From the NCBI GenBank assembly GCA_949118805.1, contig CASAUJ010000038.1, positions 1 through 13,676 on the forward strand: DNA of 13,676 bases, written 5' to 3'. The notes beneath the pieces are model-generated. The model ran no database searches. It was not told where the DNA came from and saw only the letters and a list, made by a program, of their open reading frames with translations. The position numbers and the translations under genes are program-made. The stretch is from an uncultured Clostridia bacterium. GTDB lineage: Bacteria > Bacillota > Clostridia > TANB77 > CAG-508. Position 1 is the first letter of the stretch; each line of letters opens with the position of its first letter. This document shows, in pieces, positions 1-8,173 of this stretch.

Positions 1-35
1 AGCCACATAGCTAATGTTTTAATTCCGTTTTTCAA
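1..35 (-). CDS. ftsH: 5' end of a gene running off the window, probably the membrane protease FtsH
   Basis: Only eleven full codons are present, read from a TTG start at 35-33: MKNGIKTLAMW, then an incomplete codon. A strong GGAGG at 47-43 sits 7 bases upstream and decides the start. The basic start followed by a hydrophobic turn (K-x-L-x-x-W) resembles the first transmembrane segment of FtsH, the ATP-dependent zinc metalloprotease of the inner membrane. ftsH classically follows tilS (often tilS-hpt-ftsH) in Bacillota, and tilS is the gene just upstream here. That a coding start exists is well supported. The FtsH identity rests on eleven residues plus synteny and is an inference; any membrane protein could begin this way. 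Confidence 0.5.
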   Translation of the reverse strand, partial: MKNGIKTLAMW

Positions 36-73
36 AATAATTCCTCCTTATGTTTTTCACTTTTTATATTGCT

Positions 74-102
74 TTTATAACATATAACTTTTCCTTTTTC
101 AA
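74..102 (-). promoter_or_regulatory. Predicted sigma-A promoter for the ftsH-like gene
   Basis: Read on the minus strand, a -35 box TTGAAA lies at 102-97 and a -10 box TATAAA at 79-74, separated by exactly 17 bases. Transcription would start near position 67, giving a leader of about 30 bases before the TTG start at 35. The boxes are near consensus but the region is very AT-rich, so chance matches are possible. Confidence 0.5.
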
Positions 103-187
103 TAGTTTTTTATATGTCTTTTTCATTACAAAATGATCGATTCTATCCATTTACTACGGAAACTTAAATTCTTTCCCTCTTGGCTTT

Positions 188-1207
188 TTATTGAATCAAA
201 TTGAAAAAATAAACTTTTTGATTCTTGACTAAAACTTTTAAATTTTTATTGGGTGTTAAGTATTTATTTCCTATATTGTGATGGCATAACTTTATGATAT
301 CTTCTATATGTATTTTTTCAATGCTTGCAGTGGTTCTAAATAGTCTTTTTATAATATATCGGATTAACCTTGCTTTTATTACTGTTTCTTGTGAATTAAA
401 CATTTTTAAATCCATTGCTATTTCTTTTTCTTCTTCTTTTGTTACTAATTTTTGATAACTCTCTTCTGTCTGCTGATCCATGTATTCGTCTTCCATCCTT
501 ACGATCTCAGATAGTCGTTCCATTGTTCTTATAATATTGGGATTAAATTCTTTTTGAATATATGGAATTACAACATTTCTGATCTTATTTCTGTAATAAA
601 TGTTGTCAAAATTACTTTGATCAATTTTGGGTTGCAATTGATTTTCTTCACAATATTTTTCTATTTCTATTCTTTCACACTCTATTAAAGGACGAATTAA
701 GTTTCCTCTTTTTGGTTCAATTCCTTTTAACCCCTCTATTCCGCTACCTCTTAAAAGATGTAATAAAATCGTTTCGATTTTATCATTTTTATTATGAGCA
801 ATCGCAATTTTAGTCGCATTTGTTTTTTTTCGTATTTCTTCAAAAAACTCATATCTTACTTTTCTTCCTGCTTCTTCTGTTCCTATTTTATTAGTATGAG
901 CTAATTTTTTCACATCTATACTTTTTGCATAAAATTCAATCCCATTTTTTTCACAATAATTTTTTACATATGTTTCTTCTTCTTTTGCTTCTTCTCTTAA
1001 TTGGTGATTGACATGTGCTACCACAATTTTTGCTTGAAAGGGTATCTTATTTGGTTCTTTTCCTTGCTCTTCTAGTATATTCCTACATACCTTTAACATA
1101 CACATAGAATCTGGTCCTCCTGAAACTCCCAAAACAATTTTATCCCCATCCTCTATTAATGAATTCGCCTTAATAGTTTGTAAGACTTTTTTTTCCAACG
1201 CATGCAT
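188..1207 (-). CDS. tilS: tRNA(Ile)-lysidine synthase, short form
   Basis: TilS uses ATP to attach lysine to the wobble cytidine (C34) of tRNA-Ile with anticodon CAU. This makes it read AUA codons and accept isoleucine, and the activity is essential in most bacteria. The N-terminal ATP-pyrophosphatase PP-loop SGGPDS is clear at residues 29-34, followed by family blocks AHVNHQLR (about 64-71), KIAIAHNKNDKIET (about 133-146) and the LLRGSGIEGLKGI region (about 151-163). The protein is 339 residues, whereas Bacillus and E. coli TilS are about 430-470. It ends shortly after the middle substrate-binding region and lacks most or all of the C-terminal TilS_C domain. Only ~150 bases lie between its stop and the next gene, so the missing domain is not hidden by a frameshift. 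The start is ATG at 1207, with AGGAGG at 1225-1220 (12-base spacing). It is the last gene of the gdpP-rplI-dnaB-tilS run. Confidence 0.95.
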   Translation of the reverse strand: MHALEKKVLQTIKANSLIEDGDKIVLGVSGGPDSMCMLKVCRNILEEQGKEPNKIPFQAKIVVAHVNHQLREEAKEEETYVKNYCEKNGIEFYAKSIDVKKLAHTNKIGTEEAGRKVRYEFFEEIRKKTNATKIAIAHNKNDKIETILLHLLRGSGIEGLKGIEPKRGNLIRPLIECERIEIEKYCEENQLQPKIDQSNFDNIYYRNKIRNVVIPYIQKEFNPNIIRTMERLSEIVRMEDEYMDQQTEESYQKLVTKEEEKEIAMDLKMFNSQETVIKARLIRYIIKRLFRTTASIEKIHIEDIIKLCHHNIGNKYLTPNKNLKVLVKNQKVYFFNLIQ

Positions 1208-1258
1208 CTGTTTCCCTTTCCTCCTATTTCTGGCTTCTTTTCTTGCTAAAACTCATAA

Positions 1259-2593
1259 TTAATCATCAAATCGTCTTTCTAAATTTACAAATTTCGTGTA
1301 ACTTCCTAACCATAATAATTCGACTGTACCCGTTGATCCTCCTCTGTGTTTTGCAAGAATTACTTCTGCAATATCTTTTTTCTCACTATCTTGATTATAA
1401 TAATCGTCTCTGTATAAGAACATAACAATGTCAGCATCTTGCTCAATGGCTCCTGATTCACGTAGATCAGATAGCATAGGACGATGGTCTGGTCGTTGTT
1501 CCACCGCTCTTGATAACTGTGATAATGCGATAACTGGTACACCAATTTCTTTGGCCAAAATTTTTAAAGAACGACTAATTTCTGATATTTCTTGTTCACG
1601 ACTTCCACTTCTTTTATTACTTCCTTGTACTAATTGTAAATAGTCGATTACTACCATTCCTAAATTCTTTTCTAATTTTAATTTTCTACATTTTGCTCTT
1701 ATTTCCATGACAGAAATTCCAGGTGTATCATCAATATAGATTTCTGCTTCTGATAATGGACCAATGGCTCCTGCTAATTTAGTCCAATCGTCTTCTTCTA
1801 GTTTTCCAGTTCTTACTTTATTACTATCTACCATAGCTTCACTACATAAAATTCTGTTTACCATTTGCTCTTTTGACATTTCAAGACTAAAAATAGCTAC
1901 TGGTACATTTGCTTTTAACGCTGCATTGGTAGCAATGTTTAAGGCAAATGCTGATTTTCCCATCGCTGGTCTTGCTGCAATTAAAATCAATTCTGATCCA
2001 TGAAATCCTGCTGTTTTATAATCCAATTCCGAAAATCCCGTTGGCACCCCTGTAATATGTTGTTTTCGATTGTATAATTCTTCTAATTCTGTAAAGCTAT
2101 CTACTAAAATATCTTTTATTGGTGTATATCCTTTTTGATTTTTATTTTGCATGATATTAAAAATCTTTTTTTCTGCCCCTTCCATAATGTTTTCTACTTC
2201 TTCTGTTGGATCATACCCTAATTCAATAATTTCATTTGCTGTTTTGATTAAATTTCGTAATACTGATTTTTCTTCAACAATCTTTATATATTTAGAAGCA
2301 TTTGCTGTGGTTGGTACTTTTTCAGGAAGTTCTGCTAAATATTCTAATCCACCTATTTGCTCAAATTTCCCCATGGTTTCTAATTCTGCTTTTACTGTAA
2401 TGATATCAATTGGTTCTGCACGATTATATAAATTTAAAATCGCTCGATAAATGGCTCGATTGTCTTCACGATAAAAATCTTCTTCTTTTAATACTTCTAC
2501 ACTTGCTATTACAGCATCTTTATCGGTTAACATACTTCCCAGAATTGCTTGTTCTGCTTCTAAATCATGTGGTGGCACTTTTCCTAATTCCAT
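1259..2593 (-). CDS. dnaB: Replicative DNA helicase DnaB (DnaC in Bacillus nomenclature)
   Basis: This is the hexameric 5'-3' helicase that unwinds DNA at the replication fork and contacts primase and the clamp loader. At 444 residues it matches the usual family length. The N-terminal DnaB domain begins with the typical PPHDLEAEQAILGSML block (residues 7-22). The RecA-like domain has Walker A ARPAMGKS (207-214), SLEMS (236-240), Walker B VVIDYLQL (314-321), the ALSQLSR motif (356-362), DLRESGAIEQDAD (376-388) and the arginine-finger region KHRGG (415-419). No intein or insertion interrupts it. A GGAAGG-type ribosome site precedes the ATG. It lies 48 bases downstream of rplI, the conserved rplI-dnaB arrangement of Bacillota, so it is probably co-transcribed. 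Confidence 0.98.
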   Translation of the reverse strand: MELGKVPPHDLEAEQAILGSMLTDKDAVIASVEVLKEEDFYREDNRAIYRAILNLYNRAEPIDIITVKAELETMGKFEQIGGLEYLAELPEKVPTTANASKYIKIVEEKSVLRNLIKTANEIIELGYDPTEEVENIMEGAEKKIFNIMQNKNQKGYTPIKDILVDSFTELEELYNRKQHITGVPTGFSELDYKTAGFHGSELILIAARPAMGKSAFALNIATNAALKANVPVAIFSLEMSKEQMVNRILCSEAMVDSNKVRTGKLEEDDWTKLAGAIGPLSEAEIYIDDTPGISVMEIRAKCRKLKLEKNLGMVVIDYLQLVQGSNKRSGSREQEISEISRSLKILAKEIGVPVIALSQLSRAVEQRPDHRPMLSDLRESGAIEQDADIVMFLYRDDYYNQDSEKKDIAEVILAKHRGGSTGTVELLWLGSYTKFVNLERRFDD

Positions 2594-2641
2594 TTCTTCC
2601 TTCCTTTCATTTGTCCTTTTCTTCTTTCCTATTCTCTGAAT

Positions 2642-3088
2642 TTACTCTGCTCTTACATCTACTTTTAACTTTCCTATGACCCCTTCCCACAATTTAATTT
2701 CAATGGTTTGCATTCCTAAGGTTTTTATGGTTTCTTTTAACTCTATCTTCTTTTTATCAACTTTTATTCCATATTGTGTTTCTAATCCTTGTGCAATTTC
2801 TTTGCTTGATACACCACCAAAAATTTTACCGTTTTCTCCTGATTTTACTGGTATTTTTAATAAAATTTTTGATAATTTTTCAGCCATTTTTAAGGCTTCC
2901 TCTTTTTCTTGGTCTTTTTGGAATTGAATGGCATTTTGCTTTGCCTTTAGTTTTATCATATTTTCATTATTTGCTTCTACCGCTAAATTTTTAGGAAATA
3001 GAAAATTTCTTGCATAACCGTCTGATGCATTAATAATTTCATCTTTTTTTCCTACCCCTTTTATATCTGCTTTTAATATTACTTTCAT
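2642..3088 (-). CDS. rplI: Large ribosomal subunit protein bL9
   Basis: bL9 binds 23S rRNA near the L1 stalk and its long central helix reaches toward neighbouring ribosomes. I chose the ATG at 3088 (148 residues). A longer frame is open to 3142, but the family starts at MKVILKADIKGVGKKDE, and AGGAGT at 3100-3095 sits 6 bases upstream of this ATG. The N-terminal rRNA-binding domain shows the signature GYARNFLFPKNLA at about residues 25-37. A charged helix (about 40-75) and the C-terminal domain, including the KIFGGVSSKEIA stretch, follow. Length is normal (about 148-150). It stands between gdpP and dnaB as in B. subtilis (yybT-rplI-dnaC), and a stem-loop separates it from gdpP. Confidence 0.97.
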   Translation of the reverse strand: MKVILKADIKGVGKKDEIINASDGYARNFLFPKNLAVEANNENMIKLKAKQNAIQFQKDQEKEEALKMAEKLSKILLKIPVKSGENGKIFGGVSSKEIAQGLETQYGIKVDKKKIELKETIKTLGMQTIEIKLWEGVIGKLKVDVRAE

Positions 3089-3131
3089 ATTTTTACTCCT
3101 TTCTTTTTCTCTGAATCGACTTAAGTAGTAA

Positions 3132-3168
3132 GAAATTGCCAAAAAGGGGGATTCCCACTGGCAATTTT
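3132..3168 (-). terminator. Intercistronic stem-loop after gdpP (weak terminator or processing site)
   Basis: A perfect 9-bp stem (3133-3141 with 3159-3167, core TTGCCA/TGGCAA) closes a 17-base loop that itself contains GGG/CCC. It begins about five bases after the gdpP stop codon. On the minus strand it is followed by only TTTCTTAC, a poor U tract, so read-through into rplI is expected. It may stabilise mRNA ends or reduce downstream expression. The loop carries CCAAAAAGGGGGATT, nearly the same as a stretch after rpoC (9754-9768). Confidence 0.5.
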
Positions 3169-3172
3169 CTCA

Positions 3173-5179
3173 TTAGTTTTCAATTTCTGAAAAATATTCA
3201 TTGATTCGATGAATTAATTCTTGTTTGGTTTCTTCTAACGTCATTCCTTCCACCTGCGCACCTGCTAAAGTGATATGTCCGCCTCCTCCTAATTTTTCTA
3301 AGATGACTTGCACATTGATATCTCCAATGGAACGCCCACTAATACAAACCTTGTCACCTAATTTTCCCATTACAAAGGAAGCTGTTATTTCACTAATTGT
3401 AAGAAGTTCGTCCGCTGCTTTGGCACAAATTACATTGACATCTTTTGCTTTTTCTTCATAAGTAGAAATAGCTATCGAATCATTTACAATTTCTGCTTTT
3501 CCTACAATCTCTGCTATTTTATTAAAGTTTTCTAAGTTGCTTTGGAACCATTTTTTTACACGAATAATATCTACTCCGCATTTTCTTAAATAAGCGGCAG
3601 CTTCAAAAGTTCGTACTCCTGTTTTAAAAGTGAAATTTTTGGTATCCATCATAATTCCTGCATATAGACTTTCTGCTTCAATGGTTTTTAATTCTACTTT
3701 TTCTTCTGCATATTGTAATAACTCTGTTACTAATTCAGCTGCTGAAGAAGCATATACTTCTTGAAAGGTAAGCGTTGCTTTTTCAATAAAATCAGCACTT
3801 CTTCTATGATGATCAATAATCACTATTTTTTTTACTTTTTCTACTAATTCTTCTGATTCTACATAATTTAATTTATGAGTATCTACAATTACTAACAAAG
3901 TATCTTCATCTATATTTTCTAAAGCTACTTCCCTGTTTATGATGACATCTTCATATTCTTCTTCTTTTTCAATGGATCTTCGGAAAGATTCTAAAGATGC
4001 TGTTTTAGGATCCATCACAATATATGCATTTTTTTCCAAGGTTCTAGCTAATCGATAAATCCCTAGCCCTGCTCCTACACAATCCATATCTGGATTGGTA
4101 TGTCCCATAATCATAACTTTTTTAGATTCTTTGATTAAATTTTCTAAAGCTTGTGCAACAATTCTTGCTTTTACTTTTGTTCTTTTTTCAACTTCTTGTG
4201 CTCTTCCTCCAAAAAATTTATAAATTTCACTTTCTCGAATAACAGCTTGATCTCCTCCACGTCCTAATACAATATCCATTGCTGTTTGCGCTGATTTATA
4301 TTTTTCTTTATCTGTGACTCCTTCATTTGAGATGGCTATACTTAAAGTAAGTTGAATGTTTTCTTTGGTATCAATTTCTTTGATTTTGTCTAAGATACTA
4401 AATTTATCTTCTTTCACACTATCTAAATATCTTTGTTCGAAGAAATAAAGATAGCGATCTTTTTCTGTTTTTATCAAAATTCCATTCGTTTTATCGGTCC
4501 ATTCATAAATATATTTGTCTATTCCTGCTATCACTTGTGGCTTGTCTTCACTTTCTAATCTCTGCATGGTTTCTTCATAATTGTCTACCATGATAATTCC
4601 TACACAAGATTTTGAATCTTTATATTCTCTTTGTAATTTTATATTTTCTGTGTCATCAATAAAGTATAGAATTACCATGTATTCTGCTTTGTTTCTTCTG
4701 GATTTCACATATCTTCCTACTACTTTATAAGTTTTATTTTCGATTTCTATCTGTCTGATAATATCTTGATTATTACTTTTTTGTCTTTTATTTATTTCTT
4801 CTTTGATATCAATGCTTAATTCTTTCATATAGGTATGACTATCAATATTGGCAAATTCAGTAGTAAATCTTGAACTTCTCCAAATTACATTTCCATCTGT
4901 TTCTAAAATGACTAATGGAAAGGGGGCATTAATTAAGCTGGTTTTTGCTGCGGAGTCAACTGTTAATGTTAAATCTTGTAGTGTTTCTGATATTTGACTT
5001 TTCTTTTTGTTATTGGTGTAATAACTATAAATTACGGTTACTGTAAAGATTCCTATGCTAGGCAATATCATATAAGTATTTTGAATGCTGATATATACTA
5101 GTAATACAAATATGATGGCTAAATATATTTTGGTTCTAGATACTAAAGTATCTAAAACTTTTCTACTGCTTTTTTGCAT
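3173..5179 (-). CDS. gdpP: Membrane-bound cyclic-di-AMP phosphodiesterase GdpP
   Basis: GdpP hydrolyses c-di-AMP to 5'-pApA, controlling potassium uptake, turgor and cell-wall stress. Two transmembrane segments occupy about residues 17-32 and 36-54. A PAS-like domain follows (about 78-180). Next is a degenerate GGDEF domain (about 190-320), recognisable by GRGGDQAVI in place of an active GGDEF motif. The DHH domain has metal-ligand motifs NPDMD (362-366), DTH (433-435), DHH (456-458) and MMDTKNF (510-516). The C-terminal DHHA1 domain has GGGGH (631-635). All catalytic ligands I expect are present and 668 residues is close to the family norm (about 655-660). ATG at 5179 has GGAG at 5190-5187, 7 bases away. 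It is the first gene of the operon with rplI, dnaB and tilS, downstream of its own consensus promoter. Confidence 0.96.
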   Translation of the reverse strand: MQKSSRKVLDTLVSRTKIYLAIIFVLLVYISIQNTYMILPSIGIFTVTVIYSYYTNNKKKSQISETLQDLTLTVDSAAKTSLINAPFPLVILETDGNVIWRSSRFTTEFANIDSHTYMKELSIDIKEEINKRQKSNNQDIIRQIEIENKTYKVVGRYVKSRRNKAEYMVILYFIDDTENIKLQREYKDSKSCVGIIMVDNYEETMQRLESEDKPQVIAGIDKYIYEWTDKTNGILIKTEKDRYLYFFEQRYLDSVKEDKFSILDKIKEIDTKENIQLTLSIAISNEGVTDKEKYKSAQTAMDIVLGRGGDQAVIRESEIYKFFGGRAQEVEKRTKVKARIVAQALENLIKESKKVMIMGHTNPDMDCVGAGLGIYRLARTLEKNAYIVMDPKTASLESFRRSIEKEEEYEDVIINREVALENIDEDTLLVIVDTHKLNYVESEELVEKVKKIVIIDHHRRSADFIEKATLTFQEVYASSAAELVTELLQYAEEKVELKTIEAESLYAGIMMDTKNFTFKTGVRTFEAAAYLRKCGVDIIRVKKWFQSNLENFNKIAEIVGKAEIVNDSIAISTYEEKAKDVNVICAKAADELLTISEITASFVMGKLGDKVCISGRSIGDINVQVILEKLGGGGHITLAGAQVEGMTLEETKQELIHRINEYFSEIEN

Positions 5180-5232
5180 ACATTTTCTCCTTTGTCCATT
5201 TGTTTTACTTTTGGGACATTTTTTCTTCTTCT

Positions 5233-5261
5233 ATTTTACTAGCAAATAAGCTATTTGTCAA
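5233..5261 (-). promoter_or_regulatory. Consensus sigma-A promoter of the gdpP-rplI-dnaB-tilS operon, with a palindrome in the spacer
   Basis: On the minus strand, TTGACA at 5261-5256 and TAAAAT at 5238-5233 are separated by 17 bases. This is one of the best promoter matches in the window, and it predicts a start near 5226 and a leader of about 47 bases. A perfect inverted repeat, CAAATA-3 bases-TATTTG (5243-5257), covers most of the spacer and the end of the -35 box. That position would suit a repressor, but AT-rich palindromes also occur by chance. Confidence 0.8.
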
Positions 5262-5321
5262 GTAAAACGCTGTTTTCCTGTGTCTTCTTGGAATTTGTTA
5301 TCCATCTGATCATTAACTTTC

Positions 5322-5371
5322 AAAAAAAATAGAAAAATAGGATAGGTTGTACTACACCATTTTTCTATTTT
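5322..5371 (-). terminator. Intrinsic terminator of the glycosyltransferase pair
   Basis: A perfect 13-bp but AT-rich stem (5326-5338 with 5359-5371) encloses a 20-base loop. On the minus strand it is followed by a run of eight U residues counted from the base of the stem. It starts four bases after the stop codon of the GT-C gene. It separates this unit from the gdpP promoter just downstream. The remaining bases (5262-5321) show no other feature. Confidence 0.75.
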
Positions 5372-5374
5372 GTT

Positions 5375-6937
5375 TTATTTTACATAATAGACATCGCAAG
5401 CATTCAATCTTTTTAGATGTTCTGCGTTTTTTAAATTCATTGCTTTTTGTACGATTTCTAATTTCTCATTTTTATCTTGCCCTTCATTGATGAAAACAAC
5501 AATTCCATTGGAAATGTCCTTTTCTTTAAAAATGTTTTGTAGGTTTTCTTTTGTGCAATCCAAGTCTTTTGCAATGTAAGATTCTTTTATTTTTGCGAAC
5601 AATAAAATATCATCTAAAAAGCGATTATGGGAAGATTGGAATAAATAAATGGTTGGTACATTTATTTCCTTCTCTAACTTTTGCACAATTTCTTTTTTAT
5701 CACTATACATGACCTGTGGCTCTATTTTATACATAATCGGTGCTAACATCACAATGATCAATACAACACTCATTATGAGATTGGCTTCTTTTTCCTTCCA
5801 CAGTGTACTTAGTAATTGATATAAAGAGATCATCACGAATAAAAATAGCAAACTACAAATTGGCATAATATAACGTAATTCAATCCATGGAGAAGCAATG
5901 GCAACTAATACAAAATAAAAGGCAGTTGGCCATACAATCAGCTTTATGATTTCGTTTGAGTCCTCTTTTTCTATCTTCTTTTTCTTCTTCCAATTACTTA
6001 ATATCACCATTGCAATGATAAGTAAAAGTAATAAGTTATGAAAAACAAAATAATGAACAATTCCTAGATAAGCACTAATATTCATTAAAAATTGAGACAT
6101 ATCTGTTAATTTACTTAATACTCCTTGCCCTCGATAACCAAAGAACATATGTTGAATGGAATACGGAAATATGATTAAAGATAAAATTCCTGCTATTCCC
6201 ATCGTAATGGTATAATATATCCATGTTTTGTATTCTTTTTGTTTTACGTATTGAATGGTGAAGATTAGATATAACATCGCTAAGTAAAATAAATAGTAAT
6301 AGTGTGTTAGCGATCCTATTAAAGCACTTATTCCAATTCCCATTAATAATGGAATCTTTGTTTTTTTACTTTCCCACAATCGAATGTGAAGGTAGGTAGT
6401 TAGTAGGATGTTTAGTGTTGACAAGGCATACATTCGAATGTATATGACATTGGTAAGAGATGCTATTGTGATGGAAGAAAGGAAAGCTATTATACTTGCT
6501 TTTTCTATGACATATTTCTGACCTTTTAATAGTTTCTTGGCTATCGCATACATTAAAATAGTGATTCCTAGGTAAATCAGAATATTCATTATGATTCCAG
6601 ACCACTTAGAATATTGTCCTTTGGTAAATCCCATGGCAAATCGCAATAAGAGATAATACAAAGGTGGGTGAACATCATTTTTTTGGTTTTCATATACTTG
6701 GCTATATTTCCCTGCTTCCTCTTCTTGTACAGATAAATAATCGTCATAATAGGCATTGTCATGCCAAGTATTATAAAAGTCTTCCTTTTCTTGTATTTCT
6801 GTTCTATCATAACTAGCTAATCCTAAAGAATAGGCTTCATCCATATGGATATACGATTTATTGATCCCACATATGATATAGATTAGTGTTTGTAAAAGGA
6901 GAAGGATCGAAATGATAATGATTTCCTTTTTTTTCAT
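5375..6937 (-). CDS. GT-C fold membrane glycosyltransferase (PMT/ArnT-like, GT39/GT83-type)
   Basis: Multi-pass membrane protein of 520 residues. The first transmembrane helix (about 5-23) is followed by HMDEAYS (31-37), whose DE pair matches the catalytic/metal acidic motif in the first outer loop of GT-C enzymes. NDVHPPLYY (87-95) matches the HPPLYY block typical of PMT_2/ArnT-like proteins. About nine to ten further hydrophobic helices run to about residue 402. A charged tail of about 115 residues (404-520) is probably a soluble outer domain. Such enzymes transfer a sugar from a polyprenyl-phosphate donor to a lipid, glycan or protein on the outer membrane face. The start overlaps control signals in the preceding GT2 gene: GAGGAA (6950-6945) lies in its last codons, and only 4 bases separate stop and start. 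The two are therefore translationally coupled and probably act in sequence. Acceptor and sugar are unknown. Confidence 0.85.
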   Translation of the reverse strand: MKKKEIIIISILLLLQTLIYIICGINKSYIHMDEAYSLGLASYDRTEIQEKEDFYNTWHDNAYYDDYLSVQEEEAGKYSQVYENQKNDVHPPLYYLLLRFAMGFTKGQYSKWSGIIMNILIYLGITILMYAIAKKLLKGQKYVIEKASIIAFLSSITIASLTNVIYIRMYALSTLNILLTTYLHIRLWESKKTKIPLLMGIGISALIGSLTHYYYLFYLAMLYLIFTIQYVKQKEYKTWIYYTITMGIAGILSLIIFPYSIQHMFFGYRGQGVLSKLTDMSQFLMNISAYLGIVHYFVFHNLLLLLIIAMVILSNWKKKKKIEKEDSNEIIKLIVWPTAFYFVLVAIASPWIELRYIMPICSLLFLFVMISLYQLLSTLWKEKEANLIMSVVLIIVMLAPIMYKIEPQVMYSDKKEIVQKLEKEINVPTIYLFQSSHNRFLDDILLFAKIKESYIAKDLDCTKENLQNIFKEKDISNGIVVFINEGQDKNEKLEIVQKAMNLKNAEHLKRLNACDVYYVK

Positions 6938-6941
6938 TCTT

Positions 6942-7907
6942 TTATTCCTCTTTTATTTTTATTTTTTGGTTTGTGTTTTTTTCTTTTATAATATAAATCG
7001 GACGTTTTTTTACTTCTAAATAGGTTTTTGATAGATATTGTCCTATAATACCAATGGAAAATAATTGTACTCCACTTACAAATACAACGATACATGCTAG
7101 TGATGGCCATCCACTTGTTGGATCTCCAAATACCATTGTTTTAACAATGATAAATAAAATTACAATAAAAGCTGCTAGACAAAATATAATTCCTATAATG
7201 GATGATAAAATCAATGGAGTAGTAGAAAATGCTGTAATTCCTTCCACTGCATAACGAAATAATTTCCAAAAGGACCATTTGGTTTCTCCTGCTACTCTTT
7301 CTATGTTTTCATACTCAATCCACTTGGTTTGAAAACCTACATAACTAAATAATCCTTTTGAATAGCGATTGTATTCTTTTAATTCCAAAATAGAATCTAC
7401 TACTTGTCTTGTCATCAACCTGTAATCTCTTGCTCCATCTACCATTTCAATCTTAGACATGTGATTGATCATTTTATAAAACAGTCTTGCAAATAGACTT
7501 CGAATTGGTGGCTCTCCTTTTCTACTTACACGTCTTGTTCCAACTGTATCATAACCTTCTACTACAATGGCATCATACATTTCTCTTAACAAAGTAGGAG
7601 GATCTTGCAAATCTGCATCCATTAAGGTTATATAGTCACCAGTTGCTGCTTCTAACCCTGCTAACATGGCAGATTCTTTTCCAAAGTTTCTGGAGAAAGA
7701 TATGTATTTTACTTTTTCGTCTTGTTGGTGTAAGTTTTTTATTACTTCTAAAGTTTTATCTTTGCTTCCATCATTCACAAATAAATATTCAAATTCGATT
7801 GCTTCCTCTCTAAAATCTTTTTTTCTAATGCGTTCCATTTCTTCATAAAATAAAGGTAAAGCTTTTTCTTCATTATAGCAAGAAACAATAACTGATATTT
7901 TTTTCAT
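6942..7907 (-). CDS. GT2 polyprenyl-phosphate glycosyltransferase (GtrB/DPM1-like)
   Basis: This 321-residue protein has an N-terminal GT-A domain with SVIVSCYNEE (5-14), NDGSKD (45-50), FSRNFGKE (71-78) and the metal-binding DADLQDPP (97-104). GETKWSFWKL (207-216) is the usual amphipathic segment before the membrane. Two C-terminal transmembrane helices (about 232-256 and 266-290) and a basic tail follow. This is the architecture of GtrB/DPM1-like enzymes, which load a sugar (glucose, mannose or similar) from a nucleotide donor onto undecaprenyl phosphate at the inner face. The flipped product would feed the GT-C enzyme encoded immediately downstream. The ATG at 7907 has GGAAG about 8 bases upstream. 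Its own promoter lies at 7946-7974, and a terminator separates it from the surface-protein gene upstream. Sugar specificity cannot be read from the sequence. Confidence 0.92.
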   Translation of the reverse strand: MKKISVIVSCYNEEKALPLFYEEMERIRKKDFREEAIEFEYLFVNDGSKDKTLEVIKNLHQQDEKVKYISFSRNFGKESAMLAGLEAATGDYITLMDADLQDPPTLLREMYDAIVVEGYDTVGTRRVSRKGEPPIRSLFARLFYKMINHMSKIEMVDGARDYRLMTRQVVDSILELKEYNRYSKGLFSYVGFQTKWIEYENIERVAGETKWSFWKLFRYAVEGITAFSTTPLILSSIIGIIFCLAAFIVILFIIVKTMVFGDPTSGWPSLACIVVFVSGVQLFSIGIIGQYLSKTYLEVKKRPIYIIKEKNTNQKIKIKEE

Positions 7908-7945
7908 CTTTATTTCTTCCTTTTCTTTTTGATTTCTCTAATATT

Positions 7946-7974
7946 ACTATATCATTTTTATACAAATTGTACAA
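7946..7974 (-). promoter_or_regulatory. Extended -10 promoter for the glycosyltransferase pair
   Basis: On the minus strand, TATAGT at 7951-7946 is preceded by TGA, forming an extended -10 (TGnTATAGT). A weak -35, TTGTAC, lies at 7974-7969 with 17-base spacing. Transcription would begin near 7939, about 30 bases before the GT2 start. The remaining part of this gap (7975-8106) is purine-rich on the minus strand and has no reading frame with a start codon and ribosome site; I see nothing else in it. Confidence 0.6.
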
Positions 7975-8106
7975 GATTTATTGGCTCTTTTTCTCTTCCT
8001 TTTATTGGAGTATTTTACAATTCTACTCTTTTGATCATCTTTCTCTCTTCTTTTGAATCTTTCTATTGGTTCATTGTTTCTCCTATTCCATTGATTTTCT
8101 CCATTG

Positions 8107-8143
8107 AAAAAATACCTTTTTCATATATCTTAAAAGGTATTTT
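8107..8143 (-). terminator. Intrinsic terminator of the pilin-like/FGE-domain gene
   Basis: A perfect 12-bp stem (8109-8120 with 8132-8143, AAAATACCTTTT type) encloses an 11-base loop. On the minus strand it ends in six U residues. It lies about 30 bases after the stop codon of the surface-protein gene and so makes that gene a separate transcription unit from the glycosyltransferases. Confidence 0.8.
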
Positions 8144-8173
8144 ACTTTACACAAATTTTTTATACTCTCTAAT

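Noticed and set aside
131..152. A possible terminator hairpin after tilS (AAATG/CATTT).
   Set aside because: Only five pairs, no GC core and no U tract on the minus strand.
3089..3142. An 18-residue extension of bL9 from ATG at 3142.
   Set aside because: bL9 begins at MKVIL, which has its own AGGAGT; the extension overlaps the leader and contains the ribosome site.
7975..8106. A DGR template repeat in the purine-rich gap after the candidate target gene.
   Set aside because: I compared it with the variable region; there is no shared GFRP-coding end (GGATTCCGTCC) or position-by-position match, so it is not a template.
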